DNA of 64,000 bases. It comes from Ruminococcaceae bacterium UBA5406. GTDB lineage: Bacteria > Bacillota > Clostridia > Oscillospirales > Acutalibacteraceae. The notes beneath the pieces were generated by a model. It ran no database searches, had not been told where the DNA came from, and saw nothing but the letters and a program-made list of their open reading frames with translations. Positions 16,985 to 25,948 of this stretch are shown piece by piece (the stretch's first letter is position 1; the number at the start of each line of letters is the position of its first letter). The translations under genes were made by a program, and so were the position numbers. Where the stretch lies: assembly GCA_002407675.1 (NCBI GenBank), contig DHNW01000010.1, positions 1 through 64,000 of the forward strand, written 5' to 3'.

Positions 16985-17857
16985 ATGGATAATTTGTTAG
17001 CAGCCAGAATTCAAAGCAAAGTAAATGATTTTTCAAAAGGCCAGAAAAGAATTGCGAAGTATATTGAGGAAAACTATGATAAAGTTGCATTCATGACGGC
17101 CTCCAAACTTGGGGCCACGGTGGGGGTCAGCGAATCCACTGTGGTACGCTTTGCAACTGAGATCGGTTACGCGGGTTACCCGGAGCTTCAGCAGGCCATG
17201 CAGGAAATGATTCGGAACAAGCTTACGTCCGTTCAGCGGATGAACGTCACGGCCGAGCGAATCGGCTCGTCGGACGTTCTCGATTTTGTGTTTAATCAGG
17301 ATATTGACGTTATTCGCCGCACTATGGAGGAAACTTCCCATGAAGATTTCTACCGTGCGGTGGACGCGATTATCGCTTCCCGTAAAATCTATATTCTTGC
17401 AGCCAGAAGCGCACTGGCCCTGGGAACATTTCTTTCCTATTATTTCAACATGCTGTTCGAAAATGTGCTGTTGGTGCAGGCAACCAGCGAAGGAGAAATC
17501 TTTGAACAAATGATCCGTGTTGACAGCCGGGATACCGTTATCGGAATCAGCTTTCCCCGCTATTCGCGGAAGATCGCCCACGCGATGGATTTTGCCCATA
17601 ACCGCGGTGCGAAAGTCATTGCCATAACCGATACTTCAGTTTCTCCCATTGCTGAAAAAGCCGATTATCTTTTACTTGCCCGCAGTGAAATTGCTTCGAT
17701 TGTGGATTCTCTATGCGCCCCGCTGAGCCTGATTAATGCACTGATCGTGATGGTAACAATCAAGAAATCAGGCGAAGTCAAACAAACGTTTCAGAGCCTA
17801 GAGAGTATCTGGGATGAATATGGAGTCTACGAAAAGGTAGATGACGCATCCAAGTGA
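16985..17857 (+). CDS. MurR/RpiR-family regulator
   Basis: A 290-residue regulator. N-terminal HTH_6 domain (residues ~1-77) with FSKGQKRIAKYIEENYDKVAFMTASKLG and the recognition segment VGVSESTVVRFATEIGYAGYPELQ. A SIS sugar-phosphate-binding domain follows (~110-260) with IYILAARSALALG and VIGISFPRYSRKI. Such regulators sense phosphosugars or, in some Clostridia, lie before lipid and cell-envelope genes. It overlaps the next gene by 4 nt. Its ligand is unknown and no sugar genes are adjacent. Confidence 0.9.
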   Translation: MDNLLAARIQSKVNDFSKGQKRIAKYIEENYDKVAFMTASKLGATVGVSESTVVRFATEIGYAGYPELQQAMQEMIRNKLTSVQRMNVTAERIGSSDVLDFVFNQDIDVIRRTMEETSHEDFYRAVDAIIASRKIYILAARSALALGTFLSYYFNMLFENVLLVQATSEGEIFEQMIRVDSRDTVIGISFPRYSRKIAHAMDFAHNRGAKVIAITDTSVSPIAEKADYLLLARSEIASIVDSLCAPLSLINALIVMVTIKKSGEVKQTFQSLESIWDEYGVYEKVDDASK

Positions 17858-19101
17858 TTTATGACGCGGTAGTAATCGGCGGGGGAGCGGCAGGAATGAT
17901 GGCCGCTGGTACGGCTGCTCAGCGCGGTCTGAAGGTCTGCCTTGTTGAAAGAAATTCTGTGCTGGGCAAGAAAATCCGGATTACAGGCAAGGGAAGGTGC
18001 AATCTTACCAACAGTTGCGATGTCCGCACATTCCTTGACTCCGTTCCTACCAACGGCCGTTTTCTGTACGGAGCACTTTCGGATTTTTCACCGGATGATA
18101 CGATGGATCTTTTTGAGAAAATAGGACTGCCCTTGAAAACTGAGCGCGGAAACCGGGTATTTCCCATCTCCGACCGGGCAGCGGACGTGGCGGAAGCCCT
18201 TTCTTCTTTTCTTCGGCGGGGCAGCGTTACGGTCGTGCAGGGCCGGGCCGACAGGCTGCTTCTGGAGAATGGCCGGGCATCAGGTGTCCGGCTGAAAAAT
18301 GGCGCACAGATTTTTGGCCATAATGTCGCCGTTTGCTGCGGCGGGGTTTCATATCCATCAACGGGTTCCACCGGCGACGGTTACCAGCTGGCTGAGCAGG
18401 CAGGGCACCGCGTCACACCGCTGCGGCCTTCACTGGTTCCGCTTGTTGCGGAAGGGCCTGACTGCCGCGATATGATGGGTCTGTCCCTTAAAAATATTTC
18501 GATAAGAGTGCTGGAATCCGGGCGGAAAAAACCGGTCTTTGAAGATTTCGGAGAATTGCTTTTTACACATTTCGGACTGTCTGGTCCGGTTATCCTGAGC
18601 GCCAGCTCCCATTTAAAAAACATGTCGCCGGGCAGGTACCTTGTTTCCATTGATCTGAAACCGGCTCTTTCGCCGGAAAAGCTGGATGCGCGCCTGCTGC
18701 GTGATTTCGGAGAAAATCGGAACCGGGATTTTTCCAATTCGCTTTCTGCTCTGCTTCCTCGGAAAATGATCCCCGTCATGGTGCGGAGGTCGGGAATTTC
18801 TCCGGAAACAAAGTGCAATGCCATCACCCGGGAAATGCGGCATGGCTTCGTCTCCCGGCTGAAATCTTTTGAAATTCCGGTTTCCGGATTCCGGCCGATT
18901 GAAGAGGCAATTGTTACGTCCGGAGGTGTGGCTGTCGATGAAATAACCCCAAAGACAATGGAATCCAAACTTGTAAAGGGGTTATACTTCGCAGGAGAGG
19001 TCTTGGATGTAGATGGCTATACGGGTGGATTCAATCTGCAGATAGCCTTTTCCACCGGAAGACTGGCTGGAAAATCCATGGAAAGAGGGGAATCCAATTG
19101 A
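17854..19101 (+). CDS. HI0933-type flavoprotein (BaiN/YhiN family)
   Basis: A 415-residue NAD(P)/FAD-dependent oxidoreductase. FAD-binding motif VVIGGGAAGMMAAGTAAQRG (residues ~5-24), then GKKIRITGKGRCNLTNSC, the family signature; later GGVSYPSTGSTGDGY and the C-terminal VTSGGVAVDEI and GLYFAGEVLDVDGYTGGFNLQIAFSTG. Homologues are often named BaiN after bile-acid metabolism, but this syntenic copy is widespread and its reaction is not established. The start is a GTG in a GTGA overlap with rpiR. It lies next to cmk, as in many Clostridia. Confidence 0.88.
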   Translation: MIYDAVVIGGGAAGMMAAGTAAQRGLKVCLVERNSVLGKKIRITGKGRCNLTNSCDVRTFLDSVPTNGRFLYGALSDFSPDDTMDLFEKIGLPLKTERGNRVFPISDRAADVAEALSSFLRRGSVTVVQGRADRLLLENGRASGVRLKNGAQIFGHNVAVCCGGVSYPSTGSTGDGYQLAEQAGHRVTPLRPSLVPLVAEGPDCRDMMGLSLKNISIRVLESGRKKPVFEDFGELLFTHFGLSGPVILSASSHLKNMSPGRYLVSIDLKPALSPEKLDARLLRDFGENRNRDFSNSLSALLPRKMIPVMVRRSGISPETKCNAITREMRHGFVSRLKSFEIPVSGFRPIEEAIVTSGGVAVDEITPKTMESKLVKGLYFAGEVLDVDGYTGGFNLQIAFSTGRLAGKSMERGESN

Positions 19102-19796
19102 TTGCGGTTGCCATTGACGGCCCGGCAGGAGCCGGAAAAAGCACCATTGCCCGGCTTGCTGCCCAAAAGCTGGGATTTATTTATGTTGACACCGGTGCGC
19201 TTTATCGCGCCGTAGGGCTTTGCATGCTCCGGCACCATGTGGATCCGGCGGACGTGCCGGGTGTCTGTGGAACTTTAAACAACATATCCCTGTCCTTAGC
19301 GTACCGCCACGGTCAGCAGAAAGTAATTCTGTGCGGAGAAGATGTTACCGCCGAGCTTCGGTCCGAAGAGGTTTCCAAGGTTGCTTCCCGGGTTTCCGCC
19401 ATCCCCGGGGTTCGAAAATTTCTGTTTTCCCTCCAGCGCGATATTGCACAATCCCAAAATGTTGTTATGGATGGACGGGATATTGGAACCGTTGTTCTGC
19501 CGGATGCCCAGGTGAAAATTTTTCTGACCGCTTCCGCTGAAGAGCGCGCCCGGCGCAGATATGAAGAATTGCGTCAAAAGGGGGAGCGGGCCGATTATGA
19601 AGAGGTACTCAGCGACCTCAAACAGCGTGATGACCGTGACATTCACCGCTCGGTTTCCCCGCTGAAACAGGCACCGGATGCCATTCTGGCTGACACAACG
19701 GGCAATACGCTGGAACAGTCTGTCTCGCAGGTGACAGCCATAATTGAAAAGCATCTTTCCGGGCAAATATCTGAGCAAAATATGGTGAAACTATGA
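19098..19796 (+). CDS. cmk: Cytidylate kinase
   Basis: A 232-residue (d)CMP kinase. P-loop AIDGPAGAGKST (residues 5-16), YVDTGALYRAVG (~27-38), VVMDGRDIGTVVLPDAQVKIFLTAS with the CMP-binding Asp/Arg, and the arginine-rich lid RARRRYEE; RDDRD follows. The C-terminus is slightly longer than usual. TTG start in a 4-nt TTGA overlap with the flavoprotein gene; the next gene overlaps as ATGA. Confidence 0.94.
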   Translation: MIAVAIDGPAGAGKSTIARLAAQKLGFIYVDTGALYRAVGLCMLRHHVDPADVPGVCGTLNNISLSLAYRHGQQKVILCGEDVTAELRSEEVSKVASRVSAIPGVRKFLFSLQRDIAQSQNVVMDGRDIGTVVLPDAQVKIFLTASAEERARRRYEELRQKGERADYEEVLSDLKQRDDRDIHRSVSPLKQAPDAILADTTGNTLEQSVSQVTAIIEKHLSGQISEQNMVKL

Positions 19797-20425
19797 AGTA
19801 TACGCCGCTTTATTTTGTCGGCAGAAGACTTTTGCCATGGTTCTTCCGGATCGTGATGCCAATCCGTGTACGAAATGCAGATGCTATGCCTCAAAATGGG
19901 AAAATTATTCTTTGCAGCAATCATGCCAGCATGACGGATCCGGTTCGTCTGGCTTTTGCCCAAAGCAGGCAAATTTTTTATATGGCCAAATCCGAGCTTT
20001 TCCAGAATCGGTTTGTAGGCGCTGTCATCAGAGGGCTTGGTGCTTTTCCGGTTTCACGCGGTACGGGAGACAAACAGGCGGTCGGCAATGCCCTGGCGCT
20101 GTTAAAAAAGGAAAATGTGCTTGGCATTTTTATTGAAGGCACCCGCTCCAAAGATGGAAATTTGCTCCGCCCGAAGTCCGGCGCAGTGATGCTCGCACAC
20201 GCCTGCGGCGCTCCGATCCTTCCGTGCTGCATTACGGCGAAAGACGGCAGACCCCCCAGGCTTTTCCATACGTGCATCATATCTTTTGCCAGGCCAATTC
20301 CGCCGGAAGATCTTTGCATTGAAAAAGGGACGCCTTCTGAATACCGCCGGGCTAGCCGGATGGTTATGGAGCAGATTGCAAAGCTTCGGGAACAGAATTT
20401 ACAGGAATTTGGGAACAAATTATGA
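19793..20425 (+). CDS. plsC: 1-acyl-glycerol-3-phosphate acyltransferase, first copy
   Basis: A 210-residue membrane-associated acyltransferase that adds the second acyl chain in phosphatidic acid synthesis. The catalytic HX4D box is NHASMTD (~43-49); the second block is GAFPVSRGTGD (~83), the third IFIEGTRSKDG, and the fourth GAPILPCCI. An N-terminal hydrophobic stretch would dock it on the membrane. It is followed at 4-nt overlap by a second plsC-like gene, an unusual tandem. Confidence 0.9.
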   Translation: MKYTPLYFVGRRLLPWFFRIVMPIRVRNADAMPQNGKIILCSNHASMTDPVRLAFAQSRQIFYMAKSELFQNRFVGAVIRGLGAFPVSRGTGDKQAVGNALALLKKENVLGIFIEGTRSKDGNLLRPKSGAVMLAHACGAPILPCCITAKDGRPPRLFHTCIISFARPIPPEDLCIEKGTPSEYRRASRMVMEQIAKLREQNLQEFGNKL

Positions 20426-21030
20426 TGAGCTGGTTTTATCAGTTTTGGCTGCGTGTCTTAACACCGATTGGAAGGCTGCTTTTCTGGGTAAATTACAAGG
20501 GCACGAAAAATATACCTAAGCATGGCAAACTGATTGTATGCAGCAATCATAAATCGGTTTTTGACCCGTTTCTGCTGGCAATTCCGTTTCGCAGACAAAT
20601 TCAGTATATGGCCAAGACAGAATTATTTACCGACCATGGAATTTTAGCCCGGGCTGTTTTACTGGCGCTGGGAGCTTTTCCCGTTAAAAGAAATACCGGC
20701 GATATTTCCGCCCTTCGAAGGGCAGAAAAAATTTTGGATGGGGAGGGAATTGTCGGAATTTTTCCGCAGGGCGGCTGTGTATTCGACAATGCTCCGTTCC
20801 GGCCAAAACCGGGTGTAGCACTTATGGCTTCGCGGACGGGTGCCCCGGTCCTCCCCGTGTCCATATACTGTAAAGGCTTGCTGCGGCCCTTTAAACGCAT
20901 CACCATTCGGTTTGGCAAGGCTATTTTCCGCAGTGAACTTTTCAGCGAGGGGAATTCCGGACGGAAACTGCGTGCTTCTGCAGATTTGATTGCGGTGCAG
21001 ATCAATACGATGCTGGAGGAAGGACATTGA
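20422..21030 (+). CDS. 1-acyl-glycerol-3-phosphate acyltransferase, second copy
   Basis: A 202-residue PlsC-family protein. HX4D box NHKSVFD (~41), GAFPVKRNTGD (~87), GIFPQGGCVFD where the usual EGTRS is replaced by QGG, and GAPVLPVSIYCKG. The altered third block, which contacts the phosphate of the acceptor, suggests an acceptor different from that of copy one. It is clearly paralogous to the preceding gene but well diverged. It overlaps both neighbours by 4 nt and so is probably translated with them. Confidence 0.88.
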   Translation: MMSWFYQFWLRVLTPIGRLLFWVNYKGTKNIPKHGKLIVCSNHKSVFDPFLLAIPFRRQIQYMAKTELFTDHGILARAVLLALGAFPVKRNTGDISALRRAEKILDGEGIVGIFPQGGCVFDNAPFRPKPGVALMASRTGAPVLPVSIYCKGLLRPFKRITIRFGKAIFRSELFSEGNSGRKLRASADLIAVQINTMLEEGH

Positions 21031-23033
21031 AAATTACCATAGCGAAAACATCGGGTTTTTGTTTTGGAGTAAACCGGGCGGTCGGCATGGTTGACCAGCT
21101 TCTCAAAGAAGACAAAAAAGTCAGCACATTGGGCCCGATTATCCACAATCCGCAAACATTGGAAGGGTTTTCAAAACGGGGCGTGACGGTAGTCGATTCC
21201 CCGTCTAAAACACCGCCGGATGCCATTCTGGTTATTCGTTCCCATGGCGTGGCGCAGGATGTGTATGGCGAAATAGAGGCTCTGGGGCTGAAATATTGTG
21301 ATGCTACCTGCCCTTTTGTTGCTAAAATTCAATCCATTGTTTCCAAAGAATCACGGGAAGGAAAAACTATTCTCATTGCGGGCGACCAGTCTCATCCGGA
21401 AGTTCAGGGCATTTGCGGGCATTGCGCCGGTCCGTGTTACGTTTTCAAAAACGCCGCTGCGTTAAGAGAACTTACCAAAAAAATGCCAATATTGAAAAAT
21501 ACTCCTGTTTGTGTGGTTTCACAGACCACGTTTTGTGCGTCTGAATGGGATTTTTGTTTGGAAATCCTGAAAAGGGTATATACAAATGCTACTATTTTTG
21601 ATACAATATGTAATGCAACTGCAATGCGTCAGTCGGAAGCGTTGGAGTTGTCACAACAATGTGACGTAATGCTTGTTATTGGCGGAAAACAAAGTTCCAA
21701 TACCGCTAAGCTTTTTGAAATATGCAAAAAGAACTGCATTACATATCTTGTAGAAACAGTGGACGAGCTGCCGCTGCAGGCTCTTAAAAGGGCCAAACGT
21801 ATTGGCATTACTGCCGGCGCTTCCACACCGGCAAGCACTATAAAGGAGGTACTAGATACCATGTCAGAAATAAACGAAGAACCGGCTCAGGATGCGGTTC
21901 AAAGCGAGGCCGAAACGGTCGATCAGAATTTTAAGGAGAACGCTGCCGAGGGAAACTTCGAAGAAATGCTTGAAGAGTCCCTGAAGAGTTTAAATACAGA
22001 TGAAAAAGTTCACGGTATTGTTGTAGGTGTTACTCCAACCGAAGTTTTGGTGGATGTCGGAAGAAAACAGGCTGGGTATATTCCGGCTTCTGAGCTTTCA
22101 GCGGATCCGAATGTGAAACCAGAGGATGTCGTTAAGGTCGGCGATGAGATGGATCTGCTGATTATGCGGACCAACGATCAAGAAGGCACCATTATGCTTT
22201 CCAAAAAACGTTTGGATGCGGCCAAAGGCTGGGAAAAAATCGCTGCGGCAGCAGAAGATCAGACTGTATTGGAAGGTATGGTTTCCGAGATTATCAAGGG
22301 CGGCTTAATTGTTCTCTGCAACGGTGTCAGAGTTTTTGTTCCGGCCTCGCAGGCAACGGCATCGCGGAATGATCCGCTGGACGCTCTGCTGAACAAACAG
22401 GTAAAATTCCGGATTATTGAGGTTAACCGTGGCCGTAAGCGTGCGGTCGGCTCCATTCGCTCCGTCCTGAGGGATGCAAGAAAAGCTCAGGAAGAAAAAT
22501 TCTGGGAAACAGCCGAAGTCGGCAAGGTTTACACCGGAGTGGTAAAGTCTCTGACATCCTATGGCGCATTTGTGGACCTGGGCGGCATTGACGGAATGAT
22601 CCATATTTCCGAACTTTCGTGGACCAGGATAAAACATCCTTCCGAAGTTGTCAATGTTGGCGATACTGTAACGGTTTATATTAAGGCACTTGATCAGGAG
22701 AGAGGCAGAATTTCTCTTGGATACAAGAAACCGGAAGATAATCCGTGGGTAATTTTGAAAGATAAATATCCAATCGGCAGTGTTGTAGAAGTAAAGATTG
22801 TCGGGCTTACTGCCTTTGGTGCTTTTGCGCAGGTTATTCCGGGAATTGACGGTTTGATCCATATTTCACAAATTGCTGATCATAGAATTGAGAAACCGCA
22901 GGATGTCTTAAAAATTGGGGATATTGTCAAAGTTAAAATTACGGATATTGATTTTGACAGGCACCGTGTCAGTTTGTCGATAAGGGCACTTTTGGAAGAC
23001 CAGGAAAAGGAATCTGAGAATTCTGAAAATTAA
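21027..23033 (+). CDS. ispH-rpsA: IspH fused to ribosomal protein S1
   Basis: A 668-residue fusion. Residues 1-278 are 4-hydroxy-3-methylbut-2-enyl diphosphate reductase, the last step of the MEP isoprenoid pathway, with [4Fe-4S] ligands Cys12 (GFCFGVNRAV), Cys95 (DATCPFV) and Cys195 (ICNAT). Residues ~310-660 hold four S1 RNA-binding domains, the third and fourth being the best conserved (SYGAFVDLGGIDGMIHIS and AFGAFAQVIPGIDGLIHIS). The joint is acidic. Fusions of this kind are known in Clostridia. A TTG start overlaps plsC copy two by 4 nt. An internal ribosome site allows an S1-only product from 21861. A terminator follows. Confidence 0.93.
   Translation: MKITIAKTSGFCFGVNRAVGMVDQLLKEDKKVSTLGPIIHNPQTLEGFSKRGVTVVDSPSKTPPDAILVIRSHGVAQDVYGEIEALGLKYCDATCPFVAKIQSIVSKESREGKTILIAGDQSHPEVQGICGHCAGPCYVFKNAAALRELTKKMPILKNTPVCVVSQTTFCASEWDFCLEILKRVYTNATIFDTICNATAMRQSEALELSQQCDVMLVIGGKQSSNTAKLFEICKKNCITYLVETVDELPLQALKRAKRIGITAGASTPASTIKEVLDTMSEINEEPAQDAVQSEAETVDQNFKENAAEGNFEEMLEESLKSLNTDEKVHGIVVGVTPTEVLVDVGRKQAGYIPASELSADPNVKPEDVVKVGDEMDLLIMRTNDQEGTIMLSKKRLDAAKGWEKIAAAAEDQTVLEGMVSEIIKGGLIVLCNGVRVFVPASQATASRNDPLDALLNKQVKFRIIEVNRGRKRAVGSIRSVLRDARKAQEEKFWETAEVGKVYTGVVKSLTSYGAFVDLGGIDGMIHISELSWTRIKHPSEVVNVGDTVTVYIKALDQERGRISLGYKKPEDNPWVILKDKYPIGSVVEVKIVGLTAFGAFAQVIPGIDGLIHISQIADHRIEKPQDVLKIGDIVKVKITDIDFDRHRVSLSIRALLEDQEKESENSEN
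21842..21863 (+). promoter_or_regulatory. Internal ribosome site for stand-alone S1
   Basis: AAAGGAGG (21842-21849) lies 11 nt before an in-frame ATG (21861-21863, Met279 of the fusion), exactly at the boundary between the IspH and S1 parts. It could permit independent synthesis of a 390-residue S1 protein. Confidence 0.5.
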
Positions 23034-23052
23034 TTTTCAGTAAAGAAAGTAT

Positions 23053-23090
23053 AAAAGGCACAAAGGGGCTGATGTTTCTTTGTGCCTTTT
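23053..23090 (+). terminator. Terminator after ispH-rpsA
   Basis: A 13-bp perfect stem (23053-23065 with 23078-23090), 12-nt loop, ending in TTTT. It closes the rpiR to ispH-rpsA operon. Confidence 0.85.
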
Positions 23091-23198
23091 CGCTGTATTT
23101 TGGATTATTGTCTAATATTTTTTGCCCGGCAGTGTCTTCTGTGCACATTATTTTTTCCGATAGAGTATTATGAAGTACTACTATCGGGGGGTGCGGCT

Positions 23199-23831
23199 AT
23201 GGGCAGGCGCAGGTACGGCAGACCACGGTATGGTAGACTCTTTTTGCTTTTTTTGCTTTTTATTTTGCTGATTGTACTTTTTAATTTTCAAATAAAACCA
23301 GTTGTTGAATCCGTTACGGAGAATGCATCCAAAATAAAATCGGTTAACCTGATTAATGATGTTGTCCTTGATGAACTGGACCAAAATTCCGTAGATTACG
23401 GCAGCCTGGTGACGGTGAGCCGGAACAGCGAGGGCGATATCCTTTCTATCACAGCCAATATGGTCAGCATGAACCGGTTTAAATCGAAGGTGATTCGCCA
23501 CATCCAGAAAGAACTGGGTGATGGTTCGGGTATTACGGTTGGTGTTTCGATCGGGACGCTGATGGGCGGAGATATTTTCCACGGGAGAGGACCCAAGATT
23601 CCTTTGCGCCTTACTTTGTCTGGAAATGTAACGGCGGATTTCAAAAGTACTTTTCAGTCGGCGGGTATTAACCAGACAAGGCATCAAATTTATCTGAATG
23701 TCCATGCCAGTGTTTATTCTTTTTTACCCGGTTTTCACACCACTACAGATGTTAATACGAATGTGCTGATTGCTGAAACAGTAATTGTTGGTTCTGTCCC
23801 TGAATTTTTCGCCAGTGTCAAGCAACCCTAG
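23199..23831 (+). CDS. yunB: Sporulation protein YunB
   Basis: A 210-residue protein with a basic N-terminus (MGRRRYGRPRYGR), one membrane segment (~14-34) and an extracytoplasmic domain. The domain has KSVNLINDVVLDEL and the block DGSGITVGVSIGTLMGGDIFHGRGPKIPLRL followed by the T-D-rich end (FHTTTDVNTNVLIAETVIVG), both typical of YunB. In Bacillus, YunB is made in the mother cell under sigma E. The ORF is open further upstream to 23082, but GGGGGGTG lies 5 nt before the ATG at 23199 and that start fits the family. It supports a spore-forming host. Confidence 0.88.
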   Translation: MGRRRYGRPRYGRLFLLFLLFILLIVLFNFQIKPVVESVTENASKIKSVNLINDVVLDELDQNSVDYGSLVTVSRNSEGDILSITANMVSMNRFKSKVIRHIQKELGDGSGITVGVSIGTLMGGDIFHGRGPKIPLRLTLSGNVTADFKSTFQSAGINQTRHQIYLNVHASVYSFLPGFHTTTDVNTNVLIAETVIVGSVPEFFASVKQP

Positions 23832-23854
23832 TTTATCCAAACGGAGGTAAAGCA

Positions 23855-25831
23855 ATGGAAATTCAAGAAGCAAGAAGGTTGGCTGCGGAACTTGCTGAAC
23901 AGATTCGTTACCACAACCGAAAGTATTACGAGGATGATGCTCCGGAAATTGATGATTCGGAATATGATGCCCTGTACCGCCGTCTGGAAGATTTGGAATC
24001 CCGTTTTCCCGAACTGGTCACTTCGGATTCTCCGACCCAGACGGTAGGGGGAAGGGTATCCGATAAATTTGCTCCTGTTACACATACGGTTCCCATGGAA
24101 AGTTTACACGACTCTTTTTCTGAGCAGGAACTTGTCAATTTTGACCACAGGGTGCGCGGAACCGTCACAGGTGTCAGCTATATCGTGGAGCCAAAATTTG
24201 ATGGGCTGTCTGTTTCTGCGGAATACAGGGATGGCATTTTTGTGCGCGGTTCAACCCGCGGCGATGGGCTGGTTGGCGAAGATATTACAGAAAATCTTCG
24301 GACTATCCGTTCGCTTCCCAAACGCTTGACTCGGCCGCTTCCGTTCTTAGAAGTTCGCGGCGAGGTCTATATGTCGCACAAGGTATTTCGGGAGCTTTCT
24401 GCCCGTCAGGAATTAAACGAGGAGCAGCCGTTTAAAAATCCGAGGAATGCAGCGGCAGGCTCTTTGCGTCAAAAGGATGCGCGGATAACTGCTGCCAGAA
24501 AGCTAGATATTTTTGTATTCAATGTTCAGCAGATCAATGGGGCGGAACTTTATGAACACGGCGAAGCTCTTCGCTTTCTTAAAGAACTTGGTTTTACGGT
24601 TTCACCTTTCATTCAATGTAAAACGATAGAAGAAGCGATTTCAGAGGTCCGCAAAATTGGAAAAGCAAGGGGAGTGCTGGATTATTCCATTGACGGTGCG
24701 GTTGTAAAAGTAAATTCTTTTGCACAGCGCGCCACACTGGGCAGCACAGCAAAATTCCCCCGTTGGGCGGAAGCCTTTAAATACCCTCCAGAGGAGAAAC
24801 AGACCAAACTTGTAAACATTGAAGTTAGTGTGGGCCGAACGGGCGTATTAACGCCTACGGGGGTTTTTGAGCCCGTTACGCTTGCAGGAACGACCGTCAG
24901 CCGCGCGACACTCCACAATCAGGATTTTATTTCTGAGAAGGATATTCGAGTCGGCGACACAGTCATTCTAAGGAAAGCAGGAGAAATTATACCGGAAGTT
25001 GTCTCTGTCGTCCAACATGCTGATCGGTCAGAACCGTACCAAATGCCGGATGTTTGTCCTTCCTGCGGTGCGCCTGTAACACGCGAAGAAGGAGAAGCAG
25101 CTGTCCGCTGTACGAATCCAGAATGCCCAGCCCAGCTTCTTCGGCACATGATTCATTTTTGCTCGCGTGATGCGATGGATATTGATGGATTCGGTCCGGC
25201 AGTTTTGGAACAATTGATTTCCCATGATCTGCTTTCGTCACCCGCGGATCTTTTTAGCCTGACAGCTCTGCAGCTTCTTGGGCTGGAACGCATGGGAGAA
25301 AAATCGGCCGAAAACCGCTTAAATGCCATAGAAAAGTCGAAAGGGAATGATCTTTACAGACTGGTATATGCGCTGGGAATTCCACATATCGGCCTTAAGG
25401 CGGCAAAGCTGTTAGCAGCCCGTTTTGGCGATATTGACGCGATTTTCCAGGCGGAAGAAGAGAAGATTGCCTCTATTGACGGATTTGGTGACATTATGGC
25501 CAAAAGCGTACGGCATTTTTTTGATCTGCCCAATACAGCACATTTGATTGGACGTTTACGTGACGCAGGCGTCAACATGAAAAGCCTTGTTTCCTCCGTG
25601 GCGGATAACCGGTTTGCAGGAAAAATTTTTGTTCTGACGGGAACACTGCCCACTTTGTCCCGTGCACAGGCGACAGAGATTATTGAGAAGTATGGAGGGA
25701 AAGTCAGTAACAGCGTTTCCCAAAAAACAGATTATGTTTTGGCAGGGGAAAAAGCTGGAAGTAAACTGGTAAAAGCGAACCAACTTGGAGTTTCGGTGCT
25801 GTCCGAAGATGATTTTAACCGTATGCTGTAA
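23855..25831 (+). CDS. ligA: NAD-dependent DNA ligase
   Basis: A 658-residue LigA that seals nicks in replication and repair. Order of parts: Ia domain (1-65); nucleotidyltransferase with the adenylated Lys114 in KFDGLSVS and later REVRGEVYM-type and DGAVVKVN motifs; OB fold (VGRTGVLTPTGVFEPV); a four-cysteine zinc finger (CPSCGAPV and CTNPECPAQ, ~403-430); helix-hairpin-helix repeats; and a C-terminal BRCT domain from ~585. GGAGG precedes the ATG. It lies 23 nt after yunB in the same direction. Confidence 0.95.
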   Translation: MEIQEARRLAAELAEQIRYHNRKYYEDDAPEIDDSEYDALYRRLEDLESRFPELVTSDSPTQTVGGRVSDKFAPVTHTVPMESLHDSFSEQELVNFDHRVRGTVTGVSYIVEPKFDGLSVSAEYRDGIFVRGSTRGDGLVGEDITENLRTIRSLPKRLTRPLPFLEVRGEVYMSHKVFRELSARQELNEEQPFKNPRNAAAGSLRQKDARITAARKLDIFVFNVQQINGAELYEHGEALRFLKELGFTVSPFIQCKTIEEAISEVRKIGKARGVLDYSIDGAVVKVNSFAQRATLGSTAKFPRWAEAFKYPPEEKQTKLVNIEVSVGRTGVLTPTGVFEPVTLAGTTVSRATLHNQDFISEKDIRVGDTVILRKAGEIIPEVVSVVQHADRSEPYQMPDVCPSCGAPVTREEGEAAVRCTNPECPAQLLRHMIHFCSRDAMDIDGFGPAVLEQLISHDLLSSPADLFSLTALQLLGLERMGEKSAENRLNAIEKSKGNDLYRLVYALGIPHIGLKAAKLLAARFGDIDAIFQAEEEKIASIDGFGDIMAKSVRHFFDLPNTAHLIGRLRDAGVNMKSLVSSVADNRFAGKIFVLTGTLPTLSRAQATEIIEKYGGKVSNSVSQKTDYVLAGEKAGSKLVKANQLGVSVLSEDDFNRML

Positions 25832-25860
25832 TTTCCTGCTCCTTGCTTATATTTTGCAAG

Positions 25861-25899
25861 AAGGACCCATCCTTTGCTGAAGACAAAGGATGGGTCCTT
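25861..25899. terminator. Bidirectional-type hairpin after ligA
   Basis: A perfect 16-bp stem (25861-25876 with 25884-25899) and 7-nt loop lie between the convergent ligA and the Cys-rich peptide gene. T-runs are poor on both sides, so termination efficiency is uncertain. Confidence 0.7.
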
Positions 25900-25948
25900 A
25901 AACGTACGAAAAGCCGTCTTAAAATTTAAGTTCTGGGTATCCTTAACA

